A stretch of DNA of 5,310 bases from Pseudomonadota bacterium (GTDB lineage: Bacteria; Pseudomonadota; Alphaproteobacteria; Rhizobiales; Beijerinckiaceae): the NCBI GenBank assembly GCA_023452965.1, contig JAEXUU010000845.1, forward strand, positions 1-5,310, read 5' to 3'. Every line of letters begins with the position of its first letter. The stretch's first letter is position 1. Both the position numbers and the translations under genes were made by a program. A model generated the notes under the pieces. The model was not told where the DNA came from, ran no database searches, and saw only the letters and a list, made by a program, of their open reading frames with translations. Below are positions 1 to 5,310 of this stretch, one piece after another.

Positions 1-18
1 CGGCGCGCCGCCACGTGA

Positions 19-41
19 GGCGCTGAGCGAACTTTAGCGCC
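19..41. repeat. Inverted repeat downstream of the transporter gene
   Basis: GGCGCT (19-24) pairs with AGCGCC (36-41) around an 11-base loop. It stands a few bases beyond the larger hairpin at the transporter stop, so the two together could form a double 3' structure. The loop is long for an intrinsic terminator. Positions 1-10 are also a perfect palindrome (CGGCGCGCCG). Confidence 0.3.
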
Positions 42-44
42 GTC

Positions 45-72
45 GCCGGGCTGCTCAGCCGAGCAGCCCGGC
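45..72 (-). terminator. Perfect 12-bp hairpin across the transporter stop codon
   Basis: GCCGGGCTGCTC (45-56) pairs perfectly with GAGCAGCCCGGC (61-72) around a four-base loop (57-60). The stop codon (55-57) sits at the loop edge. There is no U tract on either strand, so a classic intrinsic terminator is unlikely. A 3' stabilising or Rho-assisted role, possibly in both directions, is plausible. Confidence 0.45.
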
Positions 73-1722
73 CATGGCGACCACGACCGGTCCCATCAGG
101 GGCAGCAGCACGTTCGAGATCGCATAGGTCACGGTGTAGCCGATCACCGGGATCGAATTGCCGGCGAGCGAAACCAGGGCGCTGATCGAGGGCGTGCTGC
201 AATGCTGGCCGGCGATCGCGCCGAGCAGGATCGGCCCCTCGATCTTGAGCAGATAGCGGCCGATATAGAGCGAGGCCAGCGCCGGCAGGGCCGAGACCAG
301 GACCGAAAGCACTGGCAGGACGAGGCCGTATTGCTTGAGCAGCGCGAAGGCATCCGGCCCGACCGAAAGCCCGACCGCGGCGATGAAGGTCGCCAGCCCG
401 AAATCCTTCATGAAGGCCGCGGCCTCGGACGGGATCGCGCCGCCCTGCGGCCGGTGCATGTGCAGCCAGCCGAAGACCAGACCGGAGACCAGCGCCCCAC
501 CGCCCGTGCCGAGTGTGAGGTTGAGCGCCCCGATCTTCAGGCTGAGCTCGCCGAGCAGCAGGCCGGCGACGATGCCGAGGCCAAGCATGACGAAATCGGT
601 CGCCGCGTTCGGCGACAGCAGATGGCCGAGTTCCGGGCCGGCGCGGGTGATCGCGTCATCCGTGCCGTAGAGGGTCAGGATGTCGCCCTGCTCCAGGATG
701 GTGCCGGGCAAGGCGGGAATGCTCTGGCCGAGCCGGCGTATCCGGGAGATGAAGACGCCGCGCCGCTGCTCGGCACTGGCGAGCCGGCGCAGGTCGCGGA
801 TCCTGCGGCCGCGGACCTCGCGCCGGGTCAGCACCACCTCGCGCTCGACCAGCGGGACATTGGCGCCGACCGGCAGCGGTACCTCGGCGCCGAGCCGCTC
901 GCTGATCGCGATGACGGCGCGTCGGCGGCCGATCACCAGCACGATGTCGTCGGCCTCGAGCATCGTCTCGGTGCTCGCCTTCTCGAAATTGCCGCCGCGC
1001 CCGACCAGCGTGACGGTCACGGCGCCGCTGACGCTGTTCTCGAAGGCGCCGACGCTGCTGCCGCCGATCGCGCCGGCGCGGAAGCCGCGCGAGACGATCT
1101 GCGGCACGCCGTTCTCCTTGGCCGTGTCGTCCTCGGCCCCGAGCTCGCGGGCGAGCGCCGCCGAGGCCTCGCGGACGTCGATCCCGAGCAGAAGCGGGCC
1201 GATTTGCGTGGTGAAGACGACGATTGCGACGAGGCCGAACAGATAGGTGATGCTGTAGGCGGTCGCCATGTTGCCTTGCAGGCGGGTGATCTCTGCCGCG
1301 GGCAAGGCGAGGCGCGTCATCGCCTCGGAGGCGGTGCCGAGCACCGCGGATTCGGTGGCCGAGCCGGCGAAGAGCCCGGACGCCGTGCCGGCATCGAGCC
1401 CGAACAGGGCGATCGCCGCGGCGAGCAGCAGCAACACCGTGATGACCTCGACGAAGGACAGGATGCCGTAGCGCCAGCCGCCGCGGATGTTGTTGAAGAA
1501 TTGCGGTCCTGCGGTGAAGCCGAGCGCGTAGATGAACAGCGCGAAGGCGACGTTCTTCAGGTCCGGGCTGATGGTGACGCCGAGCTGGCCGATCGCCAAT
1601 GCCACGAACAGCGTGCCGCAGACGCCGCCGACCGCGACCGAGCCGATCCTGATCCTGCCGATCAGATGGCCGAGAGCCAGAGAAACGAACAGGGCGACAA
1701 CCGGTTGCGCGATGAACGACAC
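55..1722 (-). CDS. AspT/YidE/YbjL-family transporter (aspartate:alanine exchanger family)
   Basis: Inner-membrane transporter of 555 residues, close to the usual size of about 540-560 for this family. The architecture is diagnostic: a hydrophobic half (residues 5-182), a hydrophilic cytoplasmic centre (183-370), and a second hydrophobic half (376-553). The halves are internal repeats: FALFIYALGFTAGPQFF (60-76) matches FGLATFIAAVGLSVGPDAF (441-459), and GLFAGSATESAVLGTASEA (116-134) matches GAIAGQHCSTPSISALVS (501-518). GYTVTYAISNVLLPLMGP (528-545) is a typical family ending. The centre looks like two RCK_C (TrkA_C) domains, about 207-280 and 288-366, each with a 'GDxL/DDIVLVxG' ending (DDIVLVIG 258-265; GDILTLYG 346-353). 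Family members exchange aspartate for alanine or export succinate or other acids; the substrate here cannot be read from sequence, and no aspartate decarboxylase gene is beside it. The start is GTG: an in-frame TAG lies 39 bases upstream and no ATG, GTG or TTG intervenes. GGGG seven bases before it is a weak ribosome site. Confidence 0.9.
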   Translation of the reverse strand: MSFIAQPVVALFVSLALGHLIGRIRIGSVAVGGVCGTLFVALAIGQLGVTISPDLKNVAFALFIYALGFTAGPQFFNNIRGGWRYGILSFVEVITVLLLLAAAIALFGLDAGTASGLFAGSATESAVLGTASEAMTRLALPAAEITRLQGNMATAYSITYLFGLVAIVVFTTQIGPLLLGIDVREASAALARELGAEDDTAKENGVPQIVSRGFRAGAIGGSSVGAFENSVSGAVTVTLVGRGGNFEKASTETMLEADDIVLVIGRRRAVIAISERLGAEVPLPVGANVPLVEREVVLTRREVRGRRIRDLRRLASAEQRRGVFISRIRRLGQSIPALPGTILEQGDILTLYGTDDAITRAGPELGHLLSPNAATDFVMLGLGIVAGLLLGELSLKIGALNLTLGTGGGALVSGLVFGWLHMHRPQGGAIPSEAAAFMKDFGLATFIAAVGLSVGPDAFALLKQYGLVLPVLSVLVSALPALASLYIGRYLLKIEGPILLGAIAGQHCSTPSISALVSLAGNSIPVIGYTVTYAISNVLLPLMGPVVVAMAGLLG

Positions 1723-1757
1723 GATGAAGCCCCGCCATGCTGCCAGCAGCGAGGCTG

Positions 1758-1786
1758 ACTATCGGCGGCGTTCCGCGCGCAGGCAA
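1758..1786 (-). promoter_or_regulatory. Candidate sigma-70-type promoter of the transporter gene
   Basis: On the minus strand TTGCCT (1781-1786) is separated by exactly 17 bases from GATAGT (1758-1763). Each hexamer matches the consensus at four of six positions. Transcription would begin near 1751, about 28 bases before the GTG start. Chance matches of this quality are common, so the call rests on good spacing and position just downstream of the hairpin that ends the previous gene. Confidence 0.3.
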
Positions 1787-1810
1787 GATGGCCGGGAGAA
1801 CAATGATCGC

Positions 1811-1850
1811 AGGCCGGGGACCGGCGATAATGCCCGCCGGCTGCCGGCCT
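1811..1850 (-). terminator. Two-tier hairpin at the end of the ClpP-like gene
   Basis: The outer stem pairs AGGCCGG (1811-1817) with CCGGCCT (1844-1850). After a 3x3 internal loop, the inner stem pairs CCGGCG (1821-1826) with CGCCGG (1835-1840) around an eight-base loop. It begins at the last base of the stop codon. No run of U follows in the transcript, so it may act as a Rho-assisted stop or protect the 3' end of the mRNA rather than as a classic intrinsic terminator. Confidence 0.45.
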
Positions 1851-3103
1851 CAGCAGACCGCGGCGCGCAGCGCCGGCGCCAGCAGCAGCTCCGAGGCGGA
1901 GCCGGTCTGGATCCAGCTCTTGGCCGAGGCGTCGTCCTCGCGCGGGTCGATCCGCAGGACGATCTGTTCGAGGTCGCCGAGGCGGCAGAGCTGCTCGCGC
2001 GCGATCTCGGTGGTCATCGGCCCTTCCGGCTGCGAACTGTCCTCGTTGCTGGCGACGATCGGCGCGGCACCGGGCAGGCCGATCGTGACCGTGCGCAGCC
2101 GCGTCGCGATCGGGGCATTGCCGGAGAGCAGCCGCATTCTGAGGCCGACCTCGCCGGGCTGGCTGCCCTCGCGGACCGCGAGCTCGAGCCGGATCTCGCG
2201 GCCGCGATGCTGGCCGAAGCCGATATTGCCGAGGATCGCCGGGGCGATGCGGCGGTCGGCCGGGGCGGGCGCGGCCTCCGAGCGCTGTTCGGAGAAGATC
2301 GCGGCCGCCGGCGAAAGTTGCGTCGCGATCGTCGTCGCGCGCATCTCCTCGGGGCGGAGATAACGCATCGTGTCGGCCGGGGTCGAAACGGTCATCTTCA
2401 GGAAGGAGCGGTCTAACCCCATCGCGTCGAGATGGCGGGCGATCTTGGCGTCGATCTCGCCGGTCGCCTGCTCCTGCTTGACGGTGCGGGTTTCCTTGCG
2501 CTCGTTGACCAGCTCGCGCCGCTCGACCATGCGGTCGCCCTCGCGCCGGCGCACGATCTGGTAGTCGCGCACCGTCGTCGTCTCGGTCTCCAGAATGGTC
2601 TGCTGGTGCACGCCGATGCGTGATTGCGGCGGGATGACGCGCCTGACGCCGCCGGCGAGCACGAAGGTGCAGGCCGAGGAGCAGAGCGGGCTGCGCTCGT
2701 CGATGGTGCCGAGATTGGGGTCGCGCTGGCTCAGGACGGTGCGCGCCACCGCGATGTCCAGACCCTGCTGGCGGATCAGCTCGCCCATCGCGATCGCGAC
2801 CTCGACCGTGCCGCCGGTCGAATAGATCAGGATCGGCAGCTTGCGCCCGCCGAGCCCGGCAAGGGCGCGGCGCAGCTCCTCCAGCGTGTCGTTGGTGATC
2901 GCGCCCTGGGCCGAGAGCCATTCCCGGCAATGCGGCTCGCAGCCCGGCTCGGCGCTGCGCACCGGGACGATCCGCATCGGCTCCGGAGCCGGAGCAGGCT
3001 TGTCCTGCGCCGCTGCCGGCAAGGCGAGCAGCGAGAGGGCGAGCGCCAGGCGGGAGGCGATGCGCGACACGATACCGGGAGACTCCATGAAGAGGGCGCG
3101 CAA
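1850..3103 (-). CDS. Exported ClpP-like (COG3904-type) protein with unassigned C-terminal region
   Basis: A 417-residue protein predicted to be exported. Residues 1-32 form a signal peptide: arginines at 14 and 18, a hydrophobic core at 19-28, and PAAA|QD as the likely signal peptidase I site. Residues about 86-262 resemble the ClpP/crotonase-like fold of COG3904 periplasmic proteins: STGG (95-98) stands where ClpP has SPGG, CSSAC (141-145) carries a candidate nucleophile S143, and IGVHQ (163-167) supplies a candidate H166. The third catalytic residue is unclear; D231 is a candidate. Between H166 and D231 lies a long, highly charged stretch (170-225) in the place of the ClpP handle. Residues 280-417 are rich in alternating hydrophobic residues, probably beta strands, and I recognise no domain there. 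All six cysteines (55, 59, 141, 145, 373, 417) lie in the mature part, so disulfides are plausible. The start is TTG at 3101-3103, with GAGG five bases upstream; an in-frame ATG at 3086-3088 has no such site. Substrate and proteolytic activity are unknown. Confidence 0.75.
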   Translation of the reverse strand: MRALFMESPGIVSRIASRLALALSLLALPAAAQDKPAPAPEPMRIVPVRSAEPGCEPHCREWLSAQGAITNDTLEELRRALAGLGGRKLPILIYSTGGTVEVAIAMGELIRQQGLDIAVARTVLSQRDPNLGTIDERSPLCSSACTFVLAGGVRRVIPPQSRIGVHQQTILETETTTVRDYQIVRRREGDRMVERRELVNERKETRTVKQEQATGEIDAKIARHLDAMGLDRSFLKMTVSTPADTMRYLRPEEMRATTIATQLSPAAAIFSEQRSEAAPAPADRRIAPAILGNIGFGQHRGREIRLELAVREGSQPGEVGLRMRLLSGNAPIATRLRTVTIGLPGAAPIVASNEDSSQPEGPMTTEIAREQLCRLGDLEQIVLRIDPREDDASAKSWIQTGSASELLLAPALRAAVC

Positions 3104-3104
3104 G

Positions 3105-3114
3105 GGAACCTCAG
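3105..3114 (-). promoter_or_regulatory. Ribosome binding site supporting a TTG start
   Basis: On the minus strand TGAGG is followed by TTCCC and then the TTG at 3101-3103. GAGG at five-base spacing is well placed for TTG but would be 20 bases from the first in-frame ATG (3086-3088). The low-efficiency start suggests weak expression of the ClpP-like protein. Confidence 0.5.
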
Positions 3115-3138
3115 GCGCGCCGATTTGACAACCGTTTC

Positions 3139-3163
3139 CGGCGCCCGAGCGTTCGCGGCGCCG
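3139..3163. repeat. Inverted repeat in the gap upstream of the ClpP-like gene
   Basis: CGGCGCC (3139-3145) pairs with GGCGCCG (3157-3163) around an 11-base loop, 36 bases before the TTG start. It could fold in the mRNA leader or serve as a protein site. The rest of the 145-base gap (3104-3248) holds a 5-bp stem, CCGCC (3197-3201) with GGCGG (3207-3211), that could mark the end of the reductase transcript. I see no convincing promoter. Confidence 0.3.
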
Positions 3164-3248
3164 TTGCGGCTTCGGCGACAGGGCCGATGCTTCACACCGC
3201 CGGTTGGGCGGCTTTGAGGCGTTCTCGCGACGGACTAATGGCCTGCGC

Positions 3249-4187
3249 TCAGGCCGTTATCTTGTCGATCTCCGCCAGTTCCTCGGCGCTCAGGGCCCAT
3301 TCCGCCGCCTTCACATTGGCGGCGACCTGCTCCGGCCGGGTCGCGCCGGCGATCACGCTCGAGACGACGGGCTGTGCCGCGAGCCAGGAGAAGGCGAGCT
3401 CAACCAGCGTCTTGCCGCGGGCCTCGGCGAAGGCGGTGAGCTTCTCGATCCGCGTCCAGTTGGCGTCGCTGAAGATCTCGCCGGCGCGCTGCGGCAGTTT
3501 GGTCAGCCTCGCGCCCTCGGGCATCGGCGCATTGCGCTTGTACTTGCCGGTCAGCGCGCCGTTGGCGAGCGGGAAATAGGGCAGCAGCCCCATGCCGTAA
3601 TGCCGGGCGGCCGGGATCAGCTCGCGCTCGGCGCCGCGCACCAGCAGGCTGTACTCGTCCTGGCAGGAGGCGAAGCCGGCGACGTTGATGTCGCGCGCAG
3701 CCCAGGCGGCGTCGGCCATCTGCCACGGCGCGAAATTGGAGCAGCCGATATAGCGGACCTTGCCCTGGCGGGTCAGGTCCTCGAGGGCGCGCAGCGTCTC
3801 GTCGATCGGCGTCAGCGGGTCGAAGCGGTGGATCTGGTAGAGGTCGAGCCAGTCGGTCTTGAGCCGGCGCAGCGAGTCCTCGACGGCGTTCATGATGTAG
3901 GCGCGCGAGCCGCCCTTCTTGATGCCCTCATCGTCCATGTTCATGCCGAACTTGCTCGCCAGCACGATCTGCTTGCGGCGCGCGCCCAAGACCTCGCCGA
4001 GCGCCGTCTCGGAGCCGCCGCGCTCGCCATAGATGTCGGCGGTGTCGAACAGGGTGATGCCGTGCTCGATCGCGGCGTCGACGACCTTGCGGGTCGCGTC
4101 CAGGTCGATACGGCCGCCGAAATTATTGCAGCCGAGGCCGACGAGCGAGACGCGCAGGCCCGAGCGGCCGAGATTGCGGGTGAGCAT
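3249..4187 (-). CDS. Aldo/keto reductase
   Basis: Cytosolic NAD(P)H-dependent oxidoreductase of 312 residues, the normal length of this TIM-barrel superfamily; members reduce aldehydes and ketones to alcohols. The whole tetrad is present: D48 and Y53 in FDTADIYG (47-54), K79 in ASKFG (77-81) and H120 in YQIHRFD (117-123). GCSNF (148-152) is the usual substrate and nicotinamide-side strand, QDEYSLLVR (176-184) is the conserved Q...YSLL motif, and VIAGATRPEQVAANV (278-292) is the cofactor phosphate-binding segment. The N-terminal NLGRSGLRVSLVGLGC (5-20) is typical. It resembles the Tas/YajO-like bacterial branch, but the physiological substrate cannot be assigned. I chose the ATG at 4185-4187 over an in-frame GTG nine codons earlier because (GGA)4, containing AGGAGG, ends four bases before the ATG; a GTG start would put this ribosome site inside the coding region. 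It is divergent from the stress-protein gene and 145 bases upstream of the ClpP-like gene. Confidence 0.93.
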   Translation of the reverse strand: MLTRNLGRSGLRVSLVGLGCNNFGGRIDLDATRKVVDAAIEHGITLFDTADIYGERGGSETALGEVLGARRKQIVLASKFGMNMDDEGIKKGGSRAYIMNAVEDSLRRLKTDWLDLYQIHRFDPLTPIDETLRALEDLTRQGKVRYIGCSNFAPWQMADAAWAARDINVAGFASCQDEYSLLVRGAERELIPAARHYGMGLLPYFPLANGALTGKYKRNAPMPEGARLTKLPQRAGEIFSDANWTRIEKLTAFAEARGKTLVELAFSWLAAQPVVSSVIAGATRPEQVAANVKAAEWALSAEELAEIDKITA

Positions 4188-4191
4188 GGTG

Positions 4192-4203
4192 TCCTCCTCC
4201 TCC
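4192..4203 (-). promoter_or_regulatory. Strong ribosome binding site, (GGA)4, of the aldo/keto reductase
   Basis: On the minus strand four GGA units end four bases (CACC) before the ATG at 4187, giving an AGGAGG core with five-base spacing. This is the strongest ribosome site in the window and decides the start over the upstream GTG. It is a short trinucleotide repeat, so its copy number could in principle vary. Confidence 0.8.
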
Positions 4204-4334
4204 GAGAGCCGCACACAGGACCAGAGCCGCGGCGGGCCGGCAAGCGCGCTCTTCGCGACCCGCGGGCTGCGTCGGGTGCAGGGCGGCCGCGTTCACCATG
4301 CTCGCGGGGCGGATGGCGCACGACGCTGTCGCGA

Positions 4335-4348
4335 TTGACCGAACGCAA
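4335..4348 (+). promoter_or_regulatory. Candidate FNR/FixK-type binding site for the stress-protein gene
   Basis: TTGACCGAACGCAA is seen here. It fits TTGA-N6-GCAA, one mismatch from the FNR consensus TTGA-N6-TCAA and within the looser rhizobial FixK form TTG(A/C)-N6-(T/G)CAA. Its centre lies about 41 bases before the start point predicted from the TAGAGT box at 4370-4375. This is the class II activator position, where the bound regulator stands in for a -35 element. Activation in low oxygen is an inference. TTGACC could instead be a sigma-70 -35 box, but then the best -10 (AATGAT, 4360-4365) sits at a poor 19-base spacing. Confidence 0.45.
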
Positions 4349-4369
4349 AGCAGCGGCAGAATGATCGGG

Positions 4370-4375
4370 TAGAGT
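4370..4375 (+). promoter_or_regulatory. Candidate -10 box of the stress-protein promoter
   Basis: TAGAGT matches TATAAT at four of six positions, including the key A2 and T6. It would start transcription near 4382, leaving a leader of about 28 bases before the ATG at 4410. The call rests on its spacing from the FNR/FixK-type site, as the hexamer alone is weak evidence. Confidence 0.35.
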
Positions 4376-4383
4376 TGCTCCAG

Positions 4384-4412
4384 GAACCCATGAAACAGCC
4401 GGAGAACCCATG
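4384..4412 (+). repeat. Duplicated start region (GAACCCATG twice)
   Basis: GAACCCATG occurs at 4384-4392 and again at 4404-4412, 20 bases apart. Each copy follows a purine-rich ribosome-site-like stretch (AGGA at 4382-4385, GGAG at 4401-4404). The second ATG starts the stress protein. The first opens a different frame of ten codons (MKQPENPWPR) that stops at 4420-4422, overlapping the true start. It may be a leader peptide for coupled translation or simply a small tandem duplication. Confidence 0.45.
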
Positions 4413-5249
4413 GCCCCGATGATCAAGAGCGTCTTCACCGCTTACACGGAAGAAGGCGAGGGCGAGCGCGACTCGGCGCTCGGCTATGCCCTTTCGCTCG
4501 CGCAGCAGGCCGGCGCGCATCTGACCGTGCAGGCCGCCGCGATGCGCTACAACATCCCGGGCACGCTGATCGGCGATTTCGGTGTCGCCTTCGTCGCGAC
4601 CGAGAACCGCCGCATCACCTCGCTGGCGAAGCGCTTCGGCGAGCTGGCGCGGACGAGCGCCGCGCTCGCCGGCGTCAACGCCACTGTCGAGACGCCGGAG
4701 CTGATCTATGCCGAGCTCGGCGGCTGGCTGGTCAGCCAGGCCCGCGTGCACGATCTCAGCGTGCTCGATCTCGAGAAGGACGCCGCCCAGCGCGATCGCG
4801 GCCTGATCGAGGCCGCCCTGTTCGACTCGGGCCGGCCGGTGATCATCGTGCCGCCGGGCGTCGAGACCTTTGCCGCCAAGCGCATCCTGATCGCCTGGGA
4901 CGGCAGCGCGACCGCCGCCCGCGCCGTGGCCGAGGTACGGCCCTTCCTGGCGGGCGCCGAGGTCGAGATCCTCTCCGTCACCGGAGAGAAGGACCTGTCG
5001 AAATTCGTCGCAGGCGCCGAGCTCGCTCCGCATCTGTCGCGGCATGGCGCCGCGGTCAGCGTGCGCAATGTCGCCCTCTCGACCGGCCAGGACGTGGCGG
5101 AGGCGATCCGGATGGCGGCGGCCGAATTCGGCGCCGACCTCGTCGTCTGCGGCGCCTACAAGCATTCGCGCCTGCGCGAATGGATTCTCGGCGGCGTCAC
5201 CCAGTCGCTGCTGAAGGCGAGCCCGCGGCCGCTGCTGATGAGCCGCTGA
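4410..5249 (+). CDS. Tandem-domain universal stress protein (UspA family)
   Basis: A 279-residue cytosolic protein made of two Usp folds, about twice the single-domain length. Domain 1 (about 5-148) keeps the opening strand and helix (VFTAYTEEGEGERDSALGYAL, in part) and closes with RPVIIVPP (142-149), but lacks the glycine-rich ATP loop. Domain 2 (about 157-279) is better preserved: KRILIAWDGSATAARAV (157-173) is the nucleotide-binding N-terminal strand with D164, and GAYKHSRLREWILGGVT (248-264) is the loop corresponding to G-2x-G-9x-G-(S/T). In this loop the second glycine is K251 and the final Ser/Thr position is G262, with T264 two residues later. Usp proteins bind ATP or other nucleotides and help cells survive starvation, oxidative stress or low oxygen; the exact role here is unknown. 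The ATG at 4410 has GGAG (4401-4404) five bases upstream. A second in-frame ATG at 4419 is a less well spaced alternative. Upstream is a candidate FNR/FixK-type promoter. Confidence 0.9.
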   Translation: MAPMIKSVFTAYTEEGEGERDSALGYALSLAQQAGAHLTVQAAAMRYNIPGTLIGDFGVAFVATENRRITSLAKRFGELARTSAALAGVNATVETPELIYAELGGWLVSQARVHDLSVLDLEKDAAQRDRGLIEAALFDSGRPVIIVPPGVETFAAKRILIAWDGSATAARAVAEVRPFLAGAEVEILSVTGEKDLSKFVAGAELAPHLSRHGAAVSVRNVALSTGQDVAEAIRMAAAEFGADLVVCGAYKHSRLREWILGGVTQSLLKASPRPLLMSR

Positions 5250-5270
5250 CCCGGCAAGGCGGGTGGCCGC

Positions 5271-5310
5271 TCAGCCGGCTCTCGCCCAGCCGATGCGATC
5301 GAGGATCTCG
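5271..5310 (-). CDS. Probable 3' end of a convergent gene (partial)
   Basis: Read on the minus strand, the last 40 bases give an open frame ending ...EILDRIGWARAG and a TGA at 5271-5273. Most of its codons end in G or C, as in the other genes here, and the gene would converge on the stress-protein gene with a 21-base gap. The rest lies outside the window. Twelve codons are too few to name a family, and a chance open frame cannot be excluded. Confidence 0.4.
   Translation of the reverse strand, partial: EILDRIGWARAG

Noticed and set aside
202..1758. Plus-strand open frame of 518 codons opposite the transporter gene
   Set aside because: Its translation is dominated by R, D, A, E and Q in low-complexity style with no recognisable domain, which is what the antisense of a hydrophobic GC-rich gene gives. 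The minus strand carries the clear transporter.
656..1786. Minus-strand 376-codon frame overlapping the transporter in another phase
   Set aside because: Arginine-rich translation without family features. It begins near the real start but is a frame-shifted shadow.
4188..4334. Promoter for the aldo/keto reductase on the minus strand
   Set aside because: TTGCCG with TCCTGT at 17 bases was considered, but TCCTGT matches TATAAT only at its two ends. No convincing -10 box was found.
3204..4364. Plus-strand 386-codon frame opposite the aldo/keto reductase
   Set aside because: The reductase on the minus strand has every catalytic motif; the opposite frame has none and is low-complexity.
4298..4372. 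Small plus-strand frame of 24 codons in the divergent intergenic region
   Set aside because: No ribosome site before either possible ATG, and it runs across the candidate regulatory site and ends in the -10 box.
4293..5165. Minus-strand 290-codon frame opposite the stress-protein gene
   Set aside because: Antisense shadow. The plus strand carries the Usp motifs with a proper ribosome site.
5249..5264. Short hairpin after the stress-protein stop (ACCCG paired with CGGGT, six-base loop)
   Set aside because: A five-base stem with no U run on either side is too weak to call a terminator, although the position between converging genes would suit one.

Overview
The window reads as chromosomal DNA from a high-GC alphaproteobacterium. 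Codons end strongly in G or C, and the protein styles fit the Hyphomicrobiales; a Bosea- or Bradyrhizobium-like host is my inference, not something the sequence proves. There are no mobile elements, CRISPR arrays, tRNAs or rRNAs. Four complete genes fill almost all of it. Long open frames opposite each gene are antisense shadows, as expected at this GC content.

Layout. Positions 1-54 are a short non-coding or gene-end stretch with hairpins. Positions 55-1722 (minus) encode a two-fold-repeat membrane transporter of the AspT/YidE/YbjL (aspartate:alanine exchanger) family with two central RCK_C-like domains. Positions 1723-1849 hold a hairpin and a candidate promoter. Positions 1850-3103 (minus) encode an exported ClpP-like (COG3904-type) protein with a signal peptide, a Ser/His pair, six cysteines and an unassigned C-terminal half; its start is probably TTG. 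After a 145-base gap, 3249-4187 (minus) encode a complete aldo/keto reductase with an intact catalytic tetrad. A 222-base divergent region (4188-4409) then leads to 4410-5249 (plus), a tandem-domain universal stress protein. The last 40 bases look like the 3' end of a convergent minus-strand gene.

How the genes relate. The three minus-strand genes run in the order reductase, ClpP-like protein, transporter, but gaps of 145 and 127 bases and hairpins near two stop codons argue against a tight operon. The stress-protein gene is the one with the most readable control. A site of the form TTGA-N6-GCAA lies about 41 bases upstream of the start point implied by a TAGAGT -10 box. This is the geometry of an FNR/FixK-activated promoter and suggests induction under oxygen limitation (inference).

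I did not find a clear undescribed multi-gene system. The best leads are the ClpP-like exported protein with its unassigned C-terminal region, the FNR/FixK-type promoter, and the duplicated start region in front of the stress-protein gene.
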